Below are positions 34,493-43,099 of a stretch of 64,000 nucleotides of DNA, piece after piece (the first letter of the stretch is position 1; every line of letters starts with the position of its first letter). The DNA is taken from contig NZ_JAOVZU010000013.1 of NCBI RefSeq assembly GCF_025717005.1, forward strand, positions 1 through 64,000. The letters run 5' to 3'. Below the pieces are notes generated by a model. It was given only the letters and a program-made list of their open reading frames with translations. It searched no databases and was not told the origin of the DNA. Both the position numbers and the translations under genes were made by a program. Source of the stretch: Actinotalea endophytica (lineage in GTDB: Bacteria; Actinomycetota; Actinomycetes; Actinomycetales; Cellulomonadaceae).

Positions 34493-34789
34493 TCACCTGG
34501 AATGACGCACGATGACCGGCACGCGCGGCCGTTCGCCCGAGGTCCCGGATCCTGAGACCGCTCCCGCCTGGAGCGGACAGCCGCGGCACGCGGCCGACGG
34601 CGCGCACGACGTGCACGGCTCGTGCCGGACCCCGGTCGGGGTGACCTCGACGAGGCCCATCCGCGCGAGCTCGTCGACCATGGTCGCGGCGAGGTCGGGC
34701 GCGATCCCGAGGCGGGCGGCGATGCTCCCGGTCGTGCTGCCCGCCGCGACCAGCGCCGCCACCGCCTGCAGGTCCGCGCGCGGGCTCAC
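34493..34789 (-). CDS. feoC: FeoC-like winged-helix protein
   Basis: 98 residues: a small HTH domain (about 5-50) followed by C59-x2-C62-x5-C68-x2-C71, the four-Cys pattern of FeoC proteins that can hold an Fe-S cluster. FeoC modulates FeoB or its expression. GTG start overlaps the feoB stop (GTGA). The C-terminal 25 residues are an unstructured extension. Confidence 0.75.
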   Translation of the reverse strand: MSPRADLQAVAALVAAGSTTGSIAARLGIAPDLAATMVDELARMGLVEVTPTGVRHEPCTSCAPSAACRGCPLQAGAVSGSGTSGERPRVPVIVRHSR

Positions 34790-36651
34790 GGGACGAGCCG
34801 CCCGAGCTGGAACACCACGACCGCGAGCGTCCACGCCGCGACCAGCTGCACGCCGACGGCGACCACGGTCCATCGGGTCCCGAGGATCCGCCGCTGCTCG
34901 GCGATCGTCGCCACGCACGGGGTGTAGCCGAGCACGAAGACCATCAGCGCGAGACCGGCCGCCTGCGGGTGGCCGCCGGACGTGGCGTCCAGGGTCGACT
35001 CGATCGCACTGACCAGCCCGCGCGGCTCGGCCTGGGCGTCGACCGCGTAGGACTGTGCGAGCTGGCCGACCACGACCTCCTTGGCCACGAAGCCCCCGGC
35101 GAGAGCCGAGACCACGTGCCAGTCGTCGAACCCGGCGGGGCCGAAGACCGGGGCGACCGACTCGGCGGCCCACCCGTACAGGCTGTCCTGCGGTGAGTCC
35201 CCGCCCTGGTGGCCCGGTGCAGGGATCGCCAGCAGCGCCCACACGATCACCAGCGCCGCCACGACCACCTTGCCCGCACCGGTCGCGAAGGCCCACACCC
35301 GCGCCCACACGGTGGCGAGCATCGGGCGCAGGCGGGGACGCTGGTAGGGCGGCAGCACGAGCACGAGCGGCTCGGCCCGCATCTCCCGGAAGGTCGTCAG
35401 CCGCAGCGCCGCCCCGCCGACCAGCACGAGCGCGACGCTCAGCACGTACATCCCGAACACGACGAGACCGGCGTGCTGCGGGAGCACGACCTCGGCGAGC
35501 ACCACGTAGACCGTCAGGCGAGCGGTGCAGGACGTCCACGGGACGAGCAGCGCGGTGAAGAGCCGGTGCTTGATGCCCGGCAGCGTCCGGGTCGCGGCAA
35601 GCGCCGGGACGTTGCAGCCGAAGCCGAGCACGAGCGGGAGGATCGCGCGACCGTCCAGCCCGACGACCCGCATCGCGTGATCGGCCAGGTACGCGGCCCG
35701 GGCCAGGTAGCCGCTGTCCTCGATCACCGCGAGGGCCAGGTAGGTGATCGCCATCACGGGCAGGAAGGTGGCGACGACGCCGAGACCGACCAGCACGCCG
35801 TCGACCAGGAGACCGACGACCCAGTCCGGCGTGAACCCGCCGAGCCAGCTCGCGGCGACCGTCGCGACCGGACCGGTCACCACCCGGCTCACCAGGTCGA
35901 TGACCGGACCCGCCACGCTCGTGGTCAGCTCGAACAGCGCCCACAGCACGAGCAGGAACACCGGCAGACCGATCCACGGGTTGAGCAGCACCCGGTCGAC
36001 CCGGTCGGTGCGGGTGACCCGCGGCGTGGGCTGCGGCAGCAGGCTCGCACCGATCTGCTCGACCCAGCCGAACAGCTCCTGCGCCTCGGCGAGCCGGGCC
36101 GTGAGCTCGCCGTCCCCGCTCACGTCGGACGCAGCGACGCCACGCACGTGCCCGGCGCCCGGCAACGCCTCGGCAAGCTCGGCCAGACCGGCGCCGGTGC
36201 GCGGGTCGACCCCGACGACGGGCACCCCGAGCAGGTCCGCCATCACGTCGAGGTCCACTGCGGTGCCGTGCTCACGGGCGACGTCGAGCATCGTCACGGC
36301 GACCACCACGGGCCGCCCCGTGCGGGCGACCTGCGCGAGCAGGTACAACGAGCGGGACAGCGCCGCCGCGTCCAGGACGACGACCGCGATCGCGTCCCGG
36401 TCGGCGAGCGCGTCGACCACCACGTCCTCGTCCGGGGAGCGCGCGATCAGGCTGTAGGTGCCGGGCAGGTCGAGGACGTCGCGGACCATGCCGGGCCGGC
36501 GCCAGACGCCCCGCTGCATCTCGACCGTGGTGCCGGGCGCGTTGACGACCCGGGCGCGGGTCCCGGTCATCCGGGAGAACAGCGTGGACTTGCCGGCGTT
36601 CGGGTTGCCGACGAGCAGCACCGCCGCCAGGCGCGTGGTCGCGCTGCTCAC
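34786..36651 (-). CDS. feoB: Ferrous iron transporter FeoB
   Basis: 621 residues: an N-terminal GTPase domain with G1 GNPNAGKST (15-23) and G3 DLPG, then about eight helices with the duplicated gate regions (FGCNVPALAATRTLPGIKHR and GYTPCVATIAEQ). The G4 motif reads V-T-M-L-D where FeoB normally has N-x-x-D, so nucleotide specificity may be relaxed. GTG start overlaps the feoA stop. Imports Fe2+, useful under the anaerobic conditions suggested by the pfl genes. Confidence 0.95.
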   Translation of the reverse strand: MSSATTRLAAVLLVGNPNAGKSTLFSRMTGTRARVVNAPGTTVEMQRGVWRRPGMVRDVLDLPGTYSLIARSPDEDVVVDALADRDAIAVVVLDAAALSRSLYLLAQVARTGRPVVVAVTMLDVAREHGTAVDLDVMADLLGVPVVGVDPRTGAGLAELAEALPGAGHVRGVAASDVSGDGELTARLAEAQELFGWVEQIGASLLPQPTPRVTRTDRVDRVLLNPWIGLPVFLLVLWALFELTTSVAGPVIDLVSRVVTGPVATVAASWLGGFTPDWVVGLLVDGVLVGLGVVATFLPVMAITYLALAVIEDSGYLARAAYLADHAMRVVGLDGRAILPLVLGFGCNVPALAATRTLPGIKHRLFTALLVPWTSCTARLTVYVVLAEVVLPQHAGLVVFGMYVLSVALVLVGGAALRLTTFREMRAEPLVLVLPPYQRPRLRPMLATVWARVWAFATGAGKVVVAALVIVWALLAIPAPGHQGGDSPQDSLYGWAAESVAPVFGPAGFDDWHVVSALAGGFVAKEVVVGQLAQSYAVDAQAEPRGLVSAIESTLDATSGGHPQAAGLALMVFVLGYTPCVATIAEQRRILGTRWTVVAVGVQLVAAWTLAVVVFQLGRLVP

Positions 36652-36872
36652 GAGAGGGAGCGGACCTCGACGCCGGCGGCGGTCCCCCCGTCGATCGCCA
36701 GCCGGGCCCCACCGAGCGCGATCACCCGCGCACCGAGCGGCCCGCGGTGCAGCACCCGGAGCGTCGAGCCGACCCGCAGACCCAGCTCGCCGGCACGCAG
36801 CAGGGCGGCCTCGTGCAGGCCGAGCGAGACGACCTCGACCTCGACACCCGGCGGGCAGGTCCGCAGCTGCAT
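36648..36872 (-). CDS. feoA: FeoA, SH3-like iron transport accessory protein
   Basis: 74 residues, typical length. The LRAGELGLRVGSTLRVLHRGPLG region matches the FeoA SH3-like fold. ATG at 36872 follows a TAGGAT -10 box by 6 nt and has no SD, so it is probably leaderless. First gene of feoABC, under the iron box at 36888-36906. Confidence 0.9.
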   Translation of the reverse strand: MQLRTCPPGVEVEVVSLGLHEAALLRAGELGLRVGSTLRVLHRGPLGARVIALGGARLAIDGGTAAGVEVRSLS

Positions 36873-36878
36873 GCGGTC

Positions 36879-36884
36879 ATCCTA
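36879..36884 (-). promoter_or_regulatory. -10 box of feoABC (leaderless)
   Basis: TAGGAT on the minus strand, 6 nt before the feoA ATG. Confidence 0.55.
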
Positions 36885-36887
36885 GGG

Positions 36888-36906
36888 TGAGGTAAGGCAA
36901 ACCTCA
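36888..36906. promoter_or_regulatory. IdeR/DtxR iron box
   Basis: TGAGGTAAGGCAAACCTCA matches the 19-bp DtxR/IdeR consensus TTAGGTTAGGCTAACCTAA at most positions and keeps its palindromic ends. It sits directly upstream of the feoA -10 box, so Fe-loaded repressor would block RNA polymerase. Confidence 0.8.
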
Positions 36907-36915
36907 GGCTCCGAA

Positions 36916-36949
36916 GGTCCCAGCCACCAGGGACCGTCCGCCCCGACGG
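36916..36949 (-). terminator. Tandem small hairpins after the 79-residue gene
   Basis: CCGTC-N6-GACGG (36934-36949) and GGTCCC-N8-GGGACC (36916-36935) directly follow the stop at 36951 and separate it from the feo promoter. The stems share two bases, so only one can form fully. Confidence 0.4.
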
Positions 36950-36950
36950 A

Positions 36951-37190
36951 TCAGGCCGTCAGCGCCAGGTAGGCCTCGTCCTGCGCGCAGCCCACGACCC
37001 GCGCCACCGCCCCGGACAAGGCACCGAGGGTGACGAGCAGCCCCTCGGGCCCGATGCGGTGCCCGCCGGACGGCCCGCGCAGCTCCGCCCAGTAGCACTC
37101 GAAGACCTCGTCGTAGCCCCACGTGGAGTCGGTCGACCAGCCCTCGATCGCGAGGCTGCGCCGGAACGCCGGTCGGTCGTGTGCCGCCAT
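36951..37190 (-). CDS. Hypothetical 79-residue protein
   Basis: Compact, aromatic-rich sequence (EGWSTDSTWGYDEVFECYWAEL then GPEGLLVTLGALSGAVARVVG). No family recognised. ATG at 37190 has a GGGGGAG stretch about 11 nt upstream. A position between feoABC and a divergent transporter gives little functional hint. Soluble, two Cys. Confidence 0.5.
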   Translation of the reverse strand: MAAHDRPAFRRSLAIEGWSTDSTWGYDEVFECYWAELRGPSGGHRIGPEGLLVTLGALSGAVARVVGCAQDEAYLALTA

Positions 37191-37343
37191 GGAGCCATGC
37201 TCTCCCCCGCCACCGACACGGGTGGCCGCCGGAGCGTTCCCCGCCCCTGCCCGCGGCAGCGTTCCCCGGCACGTCACCCGCCGTCCACCCGCGCACCGCC
37301 GCGCATCCGCCTGCTGCACACCGCCTGGCAATACGATGCCGCG

Positions 37344-38834
37344 ATGGACACCGGCGCCCCCCAGGGTTCTCCGACGCCTGACCCCCGCCCCGACCTGACC
37401 GAGGGGCCCGCTGCCCAGGGCGCAGCGCCCGCCGCGTCCCCTGCGGCCGGGCCGTCCGCGCTCGATGCGCTGCCCGCTCCTGTGCGCCGGCGTCGCATCG
37501 TGTCCTGGGCGCTGTGGGACTGGGGGTCGGCCGCCTTCAACGCCGTGATCACGACGTTCGTGTTCACCGTGTACCTGACCGGCACGTCCTTCGTGGATCC
37601 CGACGTGGTGTCCGCCGCCGACGGCGCACCGGACGGGTCGGCCGCGGCGCAGGCGCTCGACTCGGCGATCGCCGCCCACTCCTCGTGGCTCGGGTGGGGC
37701 CTCGGCATCGCCGGGTTCACGATCGCACTGCTCGCCCCGGTCATGGGCGCCCGCGCGGACGCGACCGGGCGTCGCCGTTTCTGGCTCGGCGTGCACACCA
37801 TGATCGTGGTCGCGCTGAGCGCGGCGATGTACTTCGTCCGGCCCGCGCCCGGCAGCCTCGACTTCTACGTCCTGCTCGGGATCGGTCTGCTCGCCGCCGG
37901 CAACATCTTCTTCGAGCTCGCCGCGGTGAACTACAACGCGACCCTGTCGCAGGTCTCCACGCCCGCGAACGTCGGCAAGGTCAGTGGCTTCGGCTGGGGG
38001 GCCGGGTACCTCGGCGGGATCGTCCTGCTGCTCGTGCTGTTCTTCGCGTTCATCGACCCGGAGGTCGGCCTGTTCGGCGTGACCAGCGCGGACGGCCTGA
38101 ACGTGCGGGTCTCGATGCTGGTGGCCGCGGCCTGGTTCGGCCTGTTCGCGATCCCGGTGCTGGTCGCGGTCCCGGCCGCCCCCGCCACCGGGGGCCGGGG
38201 CGACGGTGGGCTGATCGCGTCCTACCGGGGGCTCTTCCGGGACGTCGCACGCCTGTGGCGCGAGGCGCGGCACACCGTGTACTTCCTCGTCGCCAGCGCC
38301 ATCTACCGGGACGGCCTCGCCGGGGTCTTCACGTTCGGCGCGATCATCGCGGCCGGCACCTTCGGCTTCTCCAGCTCGCAGGTGATCATGTTCGGGATCG
38401 CGGCGAACGTGGTGGCCGGGCTCGCGACCATCGCCTCGGGGTGGTTCGACGACCGGTTCGGCCCCAAGGCCGTGGTCGTGACGTCGCTGATCGGCCTGAT
38501 CGTGGCAGGCATGGCCGTCTTCTTCGGCCACGCGGGCGGTCCGACCGTCTTCTGGGTCTTCGGCCTCGTGCTGACGATCTTCGTCGGGCCCGCGCAGTCG
38601 GCCAGCCGCACGCTGCTGTCCCGGGTGATCCCGCCCGGCCGCGAGAGCGAGGTGTTCGGCCTCTACGCCACCACCGGCCGCGCAGCGAGCTTCCTGGCCC
38701 AGGTGGGCTTCGCCGCCTTCATCCTGATCGGCGGCGCGCAGTACTGGGGCATCATCGGGATCATGCTGGTCCTGGCCCTCGGACTCGCCCTGCTGCTGCC
38801 CGTCCACCCCGAGCGCGCCACGTGGACCGACTGA
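37344..38834 (+). CDS. MFS transporter, UMF1 (Atg22-like) family
   Basis: 496 residues. After a Pro/Ala-rich cytoplasmic leader (about 1-50) comes W-A-L-W-D-W-G-S-A-A-F-N, the diagnostic start of UMF1/Atg22-like permeases, then about 12 helices. Atg22 exports amino acids from yeast vacuoles; bacterial substrates are unknown. It overlaps the downstream hydrolase gene by 13 nt. Confidence 0.85.
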   Translation: MDTGAPQGSPTPDPRPDLTEGPAAQGAAPAASPAAGPSALDALPAPVRRRRIVSWALWDWGSAAFNAVITTFVFTVYLTGTSFVDPDVVSAADGAPDGSAAAQALDSAIAAHSSWLGWGLGIAGFTIALLAPVMGARADATGRRRFWLGVHTMIVVALSAAMYFVRPAPGSLDFYVLLGIGLLAAGNIFFELAAVNYNATLSQVSTPANVGKVSGFGWGAGYLGGIVLLLVLFFAFIDPEVGLFGVTSADGLNVRVSMLVAAAWFGLFAIPVLVAVPAAPATGGRGDGGLIASYRGLFRDVARLWREARHTVYFLVASAIYRDGLAGVFTFGAIIAAGTFGFSSSQVIMFGIAANVVAGLATIASGWFDDRFGPKAVVVTSLIGLIVAGMAVFFGHAGGPTVFWVFGLVLTIFVGPAQSASRTLLSRVIPPGRESEVFGLYATTGRAASFLAQVGFAAFILIGGAQYWGIIGIMLVLALGLALLLPVHPERATWTD

Positions 38835-39925
38835 GCGACTGGCGCCCCGACCTGCTGCCCGGGTGGCAGCAGGCCACGATCGACCTCGGCGAGGACGACG
38901 AGGGACCACTCGTCGCCACCCTCGTCCGGCGCGACCCGGGCGAACCGGAGATCGCCCGCCACCTCGCCGCGGGCCGCACCGCGCAGCGACCGGCCGTGCT
39001 CTACGTGCACGGGTTCAACGACTACTTCTTCCACACCCATGTCGCCGACGCCCTGGCCGGCGAGGGGTACCAGCTGTACGCGCTGGACCTTCGCCGGTGC
39101 GGACGGTCCATGCGTGCCGGCCAGACCCCCCACTGGTGCACCGACCTCACCGAGTACGCCGAGGAGCTGACCATCGCCGCCCGGCTGCTGCGGGGCGAGC
39201 TCGGCCACGACCGGCTGGTCGTGATGGGGCACTCCACGGGAGGCCTGGTGGCGAGCCTGTGGGCGCACAGCCTGCGACACGCGAGGGTCGTGGACGCGTT
39301 GGTGCTCAACAGCCCGTGGTTCGACCTCAACGCCGGCTGGTTCCACCGGGTGGTGTCCACCCGGATCCTCGACGTGGCCCCGGTGGACCCGCGGCAGGTC
39401 GTCGTGGACGGCCCCTCGGCCTACTCGTGGCACCTGCACGTGGACCACGGCGGCCGCTGGGACTACGACCTCGACCTCAAGCCACCCGGCGGGTTCCCGG
39501 TCCGGGCGAGCTGGCTGCGCGCCGTCCGGCGCGGTCAGTCACGGCTGGCCCGCGGGCTCGAGATCGCCGCACCGGTGCTGGTGGCGACGTCGACCGAGAG
39601 CGGCCCGAACACGCTCGACAACCCCGCGCTCGACGCGCAGGACACCGTGCTCGACGTCGAGCAGATCGTCGACCGTGCGTTGCGCCTCGGCACCGAGGTG
39701 ACCCTGCTCAGGGTGCCCGGTGCGGTGCACGACCTCGCGCTGTCGGCGCCGCGGCCCCGGGCGATCTACCTCGACGCCGTCCTGGCCTGGCTCGCCGCCG
39801 TGCTGGACCACGCGGACGACGCGACGGTGGCGGCCGACCGCGAGGAGCAGGCCGCCCGGGCCGGGCTGCGTGCCTCGGCCCTCAGCGAAGAAGACCGGCC
39901 GTCCGCGCCGGGTCGTCCGTCGTGA
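38822..39925 (+). CDS. Alpha/beta-hydrolase (lysophospholipase/S33 type)
   Basis: 367 residues from GTG at 38822. LYVHGFNDYFF (oxyanion strand), nucleophile elbow G-H-S-T-G-G, and a late PGAVHDLALS segment with the catalytic His. Resembles monoacylglycerol lipase/lysophospholipase-like hydrolases. Its 3' end overlaps the convergent GDPD gene by 44 bp, and both could act on phospholipid breakdown products. No signal peptide. Confidence 0.8.
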   Translation: MDRLSDWRPDLLPGWQQATIDLGEDDEGPLVATLVRRDPGEPEIARHLAAGRTAQRPAVLYVHGFNDYFFHTHVADALAGEGYQLYALDLRRCGRSMRAGQTPHWCTDLTEYAEELTIAARLLRGELGHDRLVVMGHSTGGLVASLWAHSLRHARVVDALVLNSPWFDLNAGWFHRVVSTRILDVAPVDPRQVVVDGPSAYSWHLHVDHGGRWDYDLDLKPPGGFPVRASWLRAVRRGQSRLARGLEIAAPVLVATSTESGPNTLDNPALDAQDTVLDVEQIVDRALRLGTEVTLLRVPGAVHDLALSAPRPRAIYLDAVLAWLAAVLDHADDATVAADREEQAARAGLRASALSEEDRPSAPGRPS

Positions 39926-40700
39926 CCTCCGTGACGCCGAGCGCCAGGCACGCCTCGACGTCCGCCGCGGTCGACACGGTCCACACCCGCACCACCCGCC
40001 CGGCCGCGACCCACCGCGTGACCCGGTCGGGGTGCGCCGCGAGGTAGGCCACCGACGGCCCCACCCCGCCCACCTCGTCCGCCAGCGCGACCGCGTCCCC
40101 GACCAGGGCGGCCGCCACGCCCGCATCGACACCGTGCGCCACGAGCTCGGCGACCTCGGCCGCGTCCAGCAGCGGCATGAGGCAGTGCGCCGGCGCGCCG
40201 AGCCGGGCCAGCTCACGCAGGGCGCCGGGATGGAAGCTCATCAGGCTCACGGTGACGCGCCCGTCCGAGCCCAGCCGACCGTCGTGGAAGCCCGCGTCGG
40301 CCAGGATGTCGAGCACCGCGCGCTCGGCGGCGAACCCGTAGGGCGCGGGGTGCTTGAGCTCGATCACGAGGGTCACCGGCCGCCCGGCGTCGAGCGCGAG
40401 CCCGACGAGCTCGGCGAGGGTGAGCACCTGGTCGCGCGGACCACCCCAGGCCGGAGGCGGCACCGCGCCGCGCAGCACGTCGAGCGCGCGGAGCTCGGCC
40501 AGGGTGTGCGCGTGCACCGGTCCCGTGCCGTCGCTGGTGCGATCGACCGTGTCGTCGTGCCAGCAGACCGCGACGCCGTCCGCCGTCAGGTGGACGTCGC
40601 ACTCGAGGCCGTCCGCGCCGTCCGACAGCGCTTGGAGGTAGGCCGCCCTGGTGTGCTCGGGCCAGCTCGCACTGGCGCCGCGGTGTGCGATCACTCTCAC
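39882..40700 (-). CDS. Glycerophosphodiester phosphodiesterase
   Basis: 272 residues with the GDPD signature: VIAHRGAS at the N-terminus, GLECDVHLTADG with metal-binding Glu/Asp, HDDTVDRTSDG and ELKHP. Hydrolyses glycerophosphodiesters to glycerol 3-phosphate and an alcohol; no signal, so intracellular. GTG at 40700 is preferred over GTG at 40709 because a TAGCGT -10 box ends 7 nt upstream and the upper GTG lies inside that box. Confidence 0.9.
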   Translation of the reverse strand: MRVIAHRGASASWPEHTRAAYLQALSDGADGLECDVHLTADGVAVCWHDDTVDRTSDGTGPVHAHTLAELRALDVLRGAVPPPAWGGPRDQVLTLAELVGLALDAGRPVTLVIELKHPAPYGFAAERAVLDILADAGFHDGRLGSDGRVTVSLMSFHPGALRELARLGAPAHCLMPLLDAAEVAELVAHGVDAGVAAALVGDAVALADEVGGVGPSVAYLAAHPDRVTRWVAAGRVVRVWTVSTAADVEACLALGVTEVTTDDPARTAGLLR

Positions 40701-40707
40701 GCCGACC

Positions 40708-40713
40708 ACGCTA
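40708..40713 (-). promoter_or_regulatory. -10 box of the GDPD gene (leaderless)
   Basis: TAGCGT on the minus strand, 7 nt before the GTG at 40700. Confidence 0.45.
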
Positions 40714-40776
40714 GCGACCCCGCACGACCCGGGCGCCCGGAGCCGGCGCGCGTGCCGATCCGGGACCTTCGTCCGT

Positions 40777-40792
40777 ATACCTGGCGGGGTAT
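40777..40792. promoter_or_regulatory. CsoR/CstR-type operator upstream of the SQR-like operon
   Basis: ATACCTGGCGGGGTAT matches the thioredoxin operator ATACCCCCCGGGGTAT at 13 of 16 positions and keeps both ATACC/GGGGTAT ends. It lies 94 nt upstream of the GTG start. Confidence 0.6.
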
Positions 40793-40886
40793 GACGAACG
40801 TCCTGGTGCGGGCCCGCGCCATTACCTAACCTTGGCCGTACCGACCCGATCCGGGCCGGCTGGATGGACCTGACGAAGGAGTCACC

Positions 40887-42164
40887 GTGCCATCACTCGT
40901 CGTCCTGGGCGCCGGGACCGCCGGCACCATGGTCGTGAACAAGCTGCGGCCGAAGCTCGGCCCCGAGTGGTCGATCACCGTGGTCGATCCGTCCGAGCTG
41001 CACCACTACCAACCCGGCTACCTGTTCCTGCCGTTCGGCACCTACCAGCCGAAGGACGTCGTCAAGCCGATGACGCACGTCCTGCGCAAGGACGTGGACC
41101 TCGTGCGCGCGTCCGTCGACCGGGTCGACGTCGACGCCCGGACGGTGCACCTCACCGACGGCCGGACGCTCGACTACGACTACCTGGTGATCGCCACCGG
41201 CACCACACCGCGCCCCGACCAGACGCCCGGCATGGCCGAGGCGATGGGCAAGAACGTGCACGAGTACTACACGTACGACGGCGCGATGGCCCTGCGCCGC
41301 GCTCTCGACGGCTTCACCGGGGGCCGCCTGGTGGTCCACATCACCGAGATGCCGATCAAGTGCCCCGTCGCGCCGCTCGAGTTCGCCTTCCTCGCGGACT
41401 CGTACTTCTCCGAGCGCGGCATCCGGGACAAGGTCGAGATCTCCTACGTCACGCCGCTGCCGGGCGCCTTCACCAAGCCGGTCTCTGCGCGGGCCTTCGG
41501 CGACGCGCTCGCCCACAAGGGGGTGCAGCTCGAGCCCGACTTCGTGGTCGAGCACGTGGACGGCGAGGAGGGCCTGCTGGTCTCGTACGACGAGCGCGAG
41601 ATCCCGTTCGACCTGCTGGTCACGATCCCGCTGAACATGGGCGCGGACTTCGTCGGTCGATCCGGGTTCGGCGACGACCTCAACTACGTGCCGGTCGACA
41701 AGCAGACCCTGCTCTCGGACTTCTCCGACCGGGTGTTCGCGGTCGGCGACGCGACGAACATCCCGGCGTCCAAGGCGGGCGCGGTCGCGCACTTCGCCGT
41801 GGACGGCTTCGTGCCGAACTTCCTCGCGCACATCCAGGGCAGGCCGATGACCCACCTGTTCGACGGGCACGCGAACTGCTTCATCGAGTCCGGGCACGGC
41901 AAGGCGCTGCTGATCGACTTCAACTACGACACCGAGCCGCTGACCGGCGTCTACCCGTACGCGAAGGTCGGCCCGCTGAGCCTGCTCAAGGAGACCCGGC
42001 TCAACCACCTCGGCAAGCTCGCGTTCCGCTACATCTACTGGCACATCCTGATGCCGGGCCGTCACCTGCCGGTGCCCATCCGGATGTCGATGGCGGGCAA
42101 GGTGCCCGCTGCGGACGTCGAGGCCGAGCCCCACGACGACGCGCCACCCATCCCCACGTTCTGA
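40887..42164 (+). CDS. Sulfide:quinone oxidoreductase-like flavoprotein
   Basis: 425 residues: N-terminal FAD Rossmann motif VVLGAGTAGTMVVNKL, YQPGYLFLPFGTY, VIATGTTPRPD, and C-terminal FAVGDATNIPASKAG. Two well-placed cysteines, C159 (IKCPVAP) and C331 (HANCFIESG), could carry the redox disulfide/polysulfide as in SQR. It would oxidise sulfide to sulfane sulfur and reduce quinone. AAGGAG lies 5 nt before the GTG. TusE/DsrC and DsrE2 genes follow within 50 nt each, and a persulfide-type operator precedes it. Confidence 0.85.
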   Translation: MPSLVVLGAGTAGTMVVNKLRPKLGPEWSITVVDPSELHHYQPGYLFLPFGTYQPKDVVKPMTHVLRKDVDLVRASVDRVDVDARTVHLTDGRTLDYDYLVIATGTTPRPDQTPGMAEAMGKNVHEYYTYDGAMALRRALDGFTGGRLVVHITEMPIKCPVAPLEFAFLADSYFSERGIRDKVEISYVTPLPGAFTKPVSARAFGDALAHKGVQLEPDFVVEHVDGEEGLLVSYDEREIPFDLLVTIPLNMGADFVGRSGFGDDLNYVPVDKQTLLSDFSDRVFAVGDATNIPASKAGAVAHFAVDGFVPNFLAHIQGRPMTHLFDGHANCFIESGHGKALLIDFNYDTEPLTGVYPYAKVGPLSLLKETRLNHLGKLAFRYIYWHILMPGRHLPVPIRMSMAGKVPAADVEAEPHDDAPPIPTF

Positions 42165-42212
42165 CGACACACGCCGCCGGAGGACCTGCGGCCCACCACC
42201 CGAGGAGGGGAC

Positions 42213-42527
42213 ATGCCCACCACCACCATCAACGGCAAGGAAGTCCACATCGATGCCGAGGGGTTCATGACCGAACCCTCGGAATGGGACGAGGGGATCG
42301 CGAACGTCCTCGCCGGGAACATCGGCATCGAGCTCACCGAGGCGCACTGGCGGCTCCTGAAGTTCCTGCGCGAGGACTTCGCGCAGCAGGGCGAGACCGC
42401 CACCACGCGCCGCGTGCAGACCGTCGGCGGCGTGCCGACCAAGGAGCAGTTCGCCCTCTTCCCCAAGAAGCCCGCCAAGAAGATGGCCTACATCGCCGGG
42501 CTGCCGAAGCCCAAGGGCTGTGTCTGA
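42213..42527 (+). CDS. TusE/DsrC-family sulfur carrier
   Basis: 104 residues; EGFMTEPSEWDEGIANVLA and HWRLLKFLREDF are typical DsrC/TusE segments, and the penultimate residue is the conserved C-terminal Cys (GLPKPKGCV). The second Cys, about 10 residues earlier in true DsrC, is absent, so it should carry persulfide on a single Cys as TusE does. No tusBCD or dsrAB nearby, so its donor and acceptor are probably the SQR-like and DsrE2 proteins. Confidence 0.9.
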   Translation: MPTTTINGKEVHIDAEGFMTEPSEWDEGIANVLAGNIGIELTEAHWRLLKFLREDFAQQGETATTRRVQTVGGVPTKEQFALFPKKPAKKMAYIAGLPKPKGCV

Positions 42528-42557
42528 CCCCCACCCACTCCGCGGAAGGACAACCCC

Positions 42558-43061
42558 ATGACCGACCAGCCCGTGATCCCGTCGTTCGGTGACGACGAGG
42601 AGTCGGACCGCAAGCTCGCCATCATCTGCTCCAAGGGCAACCTCGACATGGCGTACCCGGGTCTGATCCTGGGCAACGCCGCGCTCGGAGAGGGCGTCGA
42701 GACCCACCTGTTCTTCACCTTCTGGGGCTTCGACATCATCACCAAGTCGCGGATGCACGACCTGAAGTTCACGCCGGTCGGCAACACCGCGACCCACATG
42801 CCGATGGGCCTGACGCCCCTGCCCGGGATGACCGGCATGGCGACGAAGCAGATGAAGAAGGCGATGGACGACCTCGAGATCCCGACGGTGCCGGACTTCC
42901 TCGACCAGATCGTGGCGTCCGGGGGCCACCTGTGGGCCTGCCGCCTGTCGGCGGACATGAACAAGCTGACCGACGCCGACCTCCGGGACGACGTCGAGGG
43001 CATCATCAGTGCGTCCGACTTCATCGAGATGACGGCCGGCGCACAGCTGCTCTTCATCTGA
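42558..43061 (+). CDS. DsrE2-type sulfurtransferase
   Basis: 167 residues of the DsrE/DsrF/DrsH-like (DsrE2A) type: LAIICSKGNLDMAYPGLILGN at the N-terminus and the late LWACRLSADMN Cys, the persulfide-carrying position. One hydrophobic stretch (ETHLFFTFWGFDII). Works as a sulfane sulfur carrier between SQR/rhodanese and TusE-like proteins. SD GGAAGGA is about 9 nt upstream. Ends just before a strong hairpin. Confidence 0.85.
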   Translation: MTDQPVIPSFGDDEESDRKLAIICSKGNLDMAYPGLILGNAALGEGVETHLFFTFWGFDIITKSRMHDLKFTPVGNTATHMPMGLTPLPGMTGMATKQMKKAMDDLEIPTVPDFLDQIVASGGHLWACRLSADMNKLTDADLRDDVEGIISASDFIEMTAGAQLLFI

Positions 43062-43067
43062 CCGCCC

Positions 43068-43099
43068 GGTGCCGGGGTCGCCGTCGCGACCCCGGCACC
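43068..43099 (+). terminator. Strong terminator of the SQR-TusE-DsrE2 operon
   Basis: Perfect 14-bp stem (GGTGCCGGGGTCGC with GCGACCCCGGCACC) and a 4-nt loop CGTC, starting 7 nt after the dsrE2 stop. It abuts the operator at 43100 with no gap. Confidence 0.85.

Noticed and set aside
36951-38909. Long minus-strand frame extending the 79-residue hypothetical protein
   Set aside because: The upstream part is antisense to the UMF1 transporter; only the portion from ATG 37190 looks gene-like.
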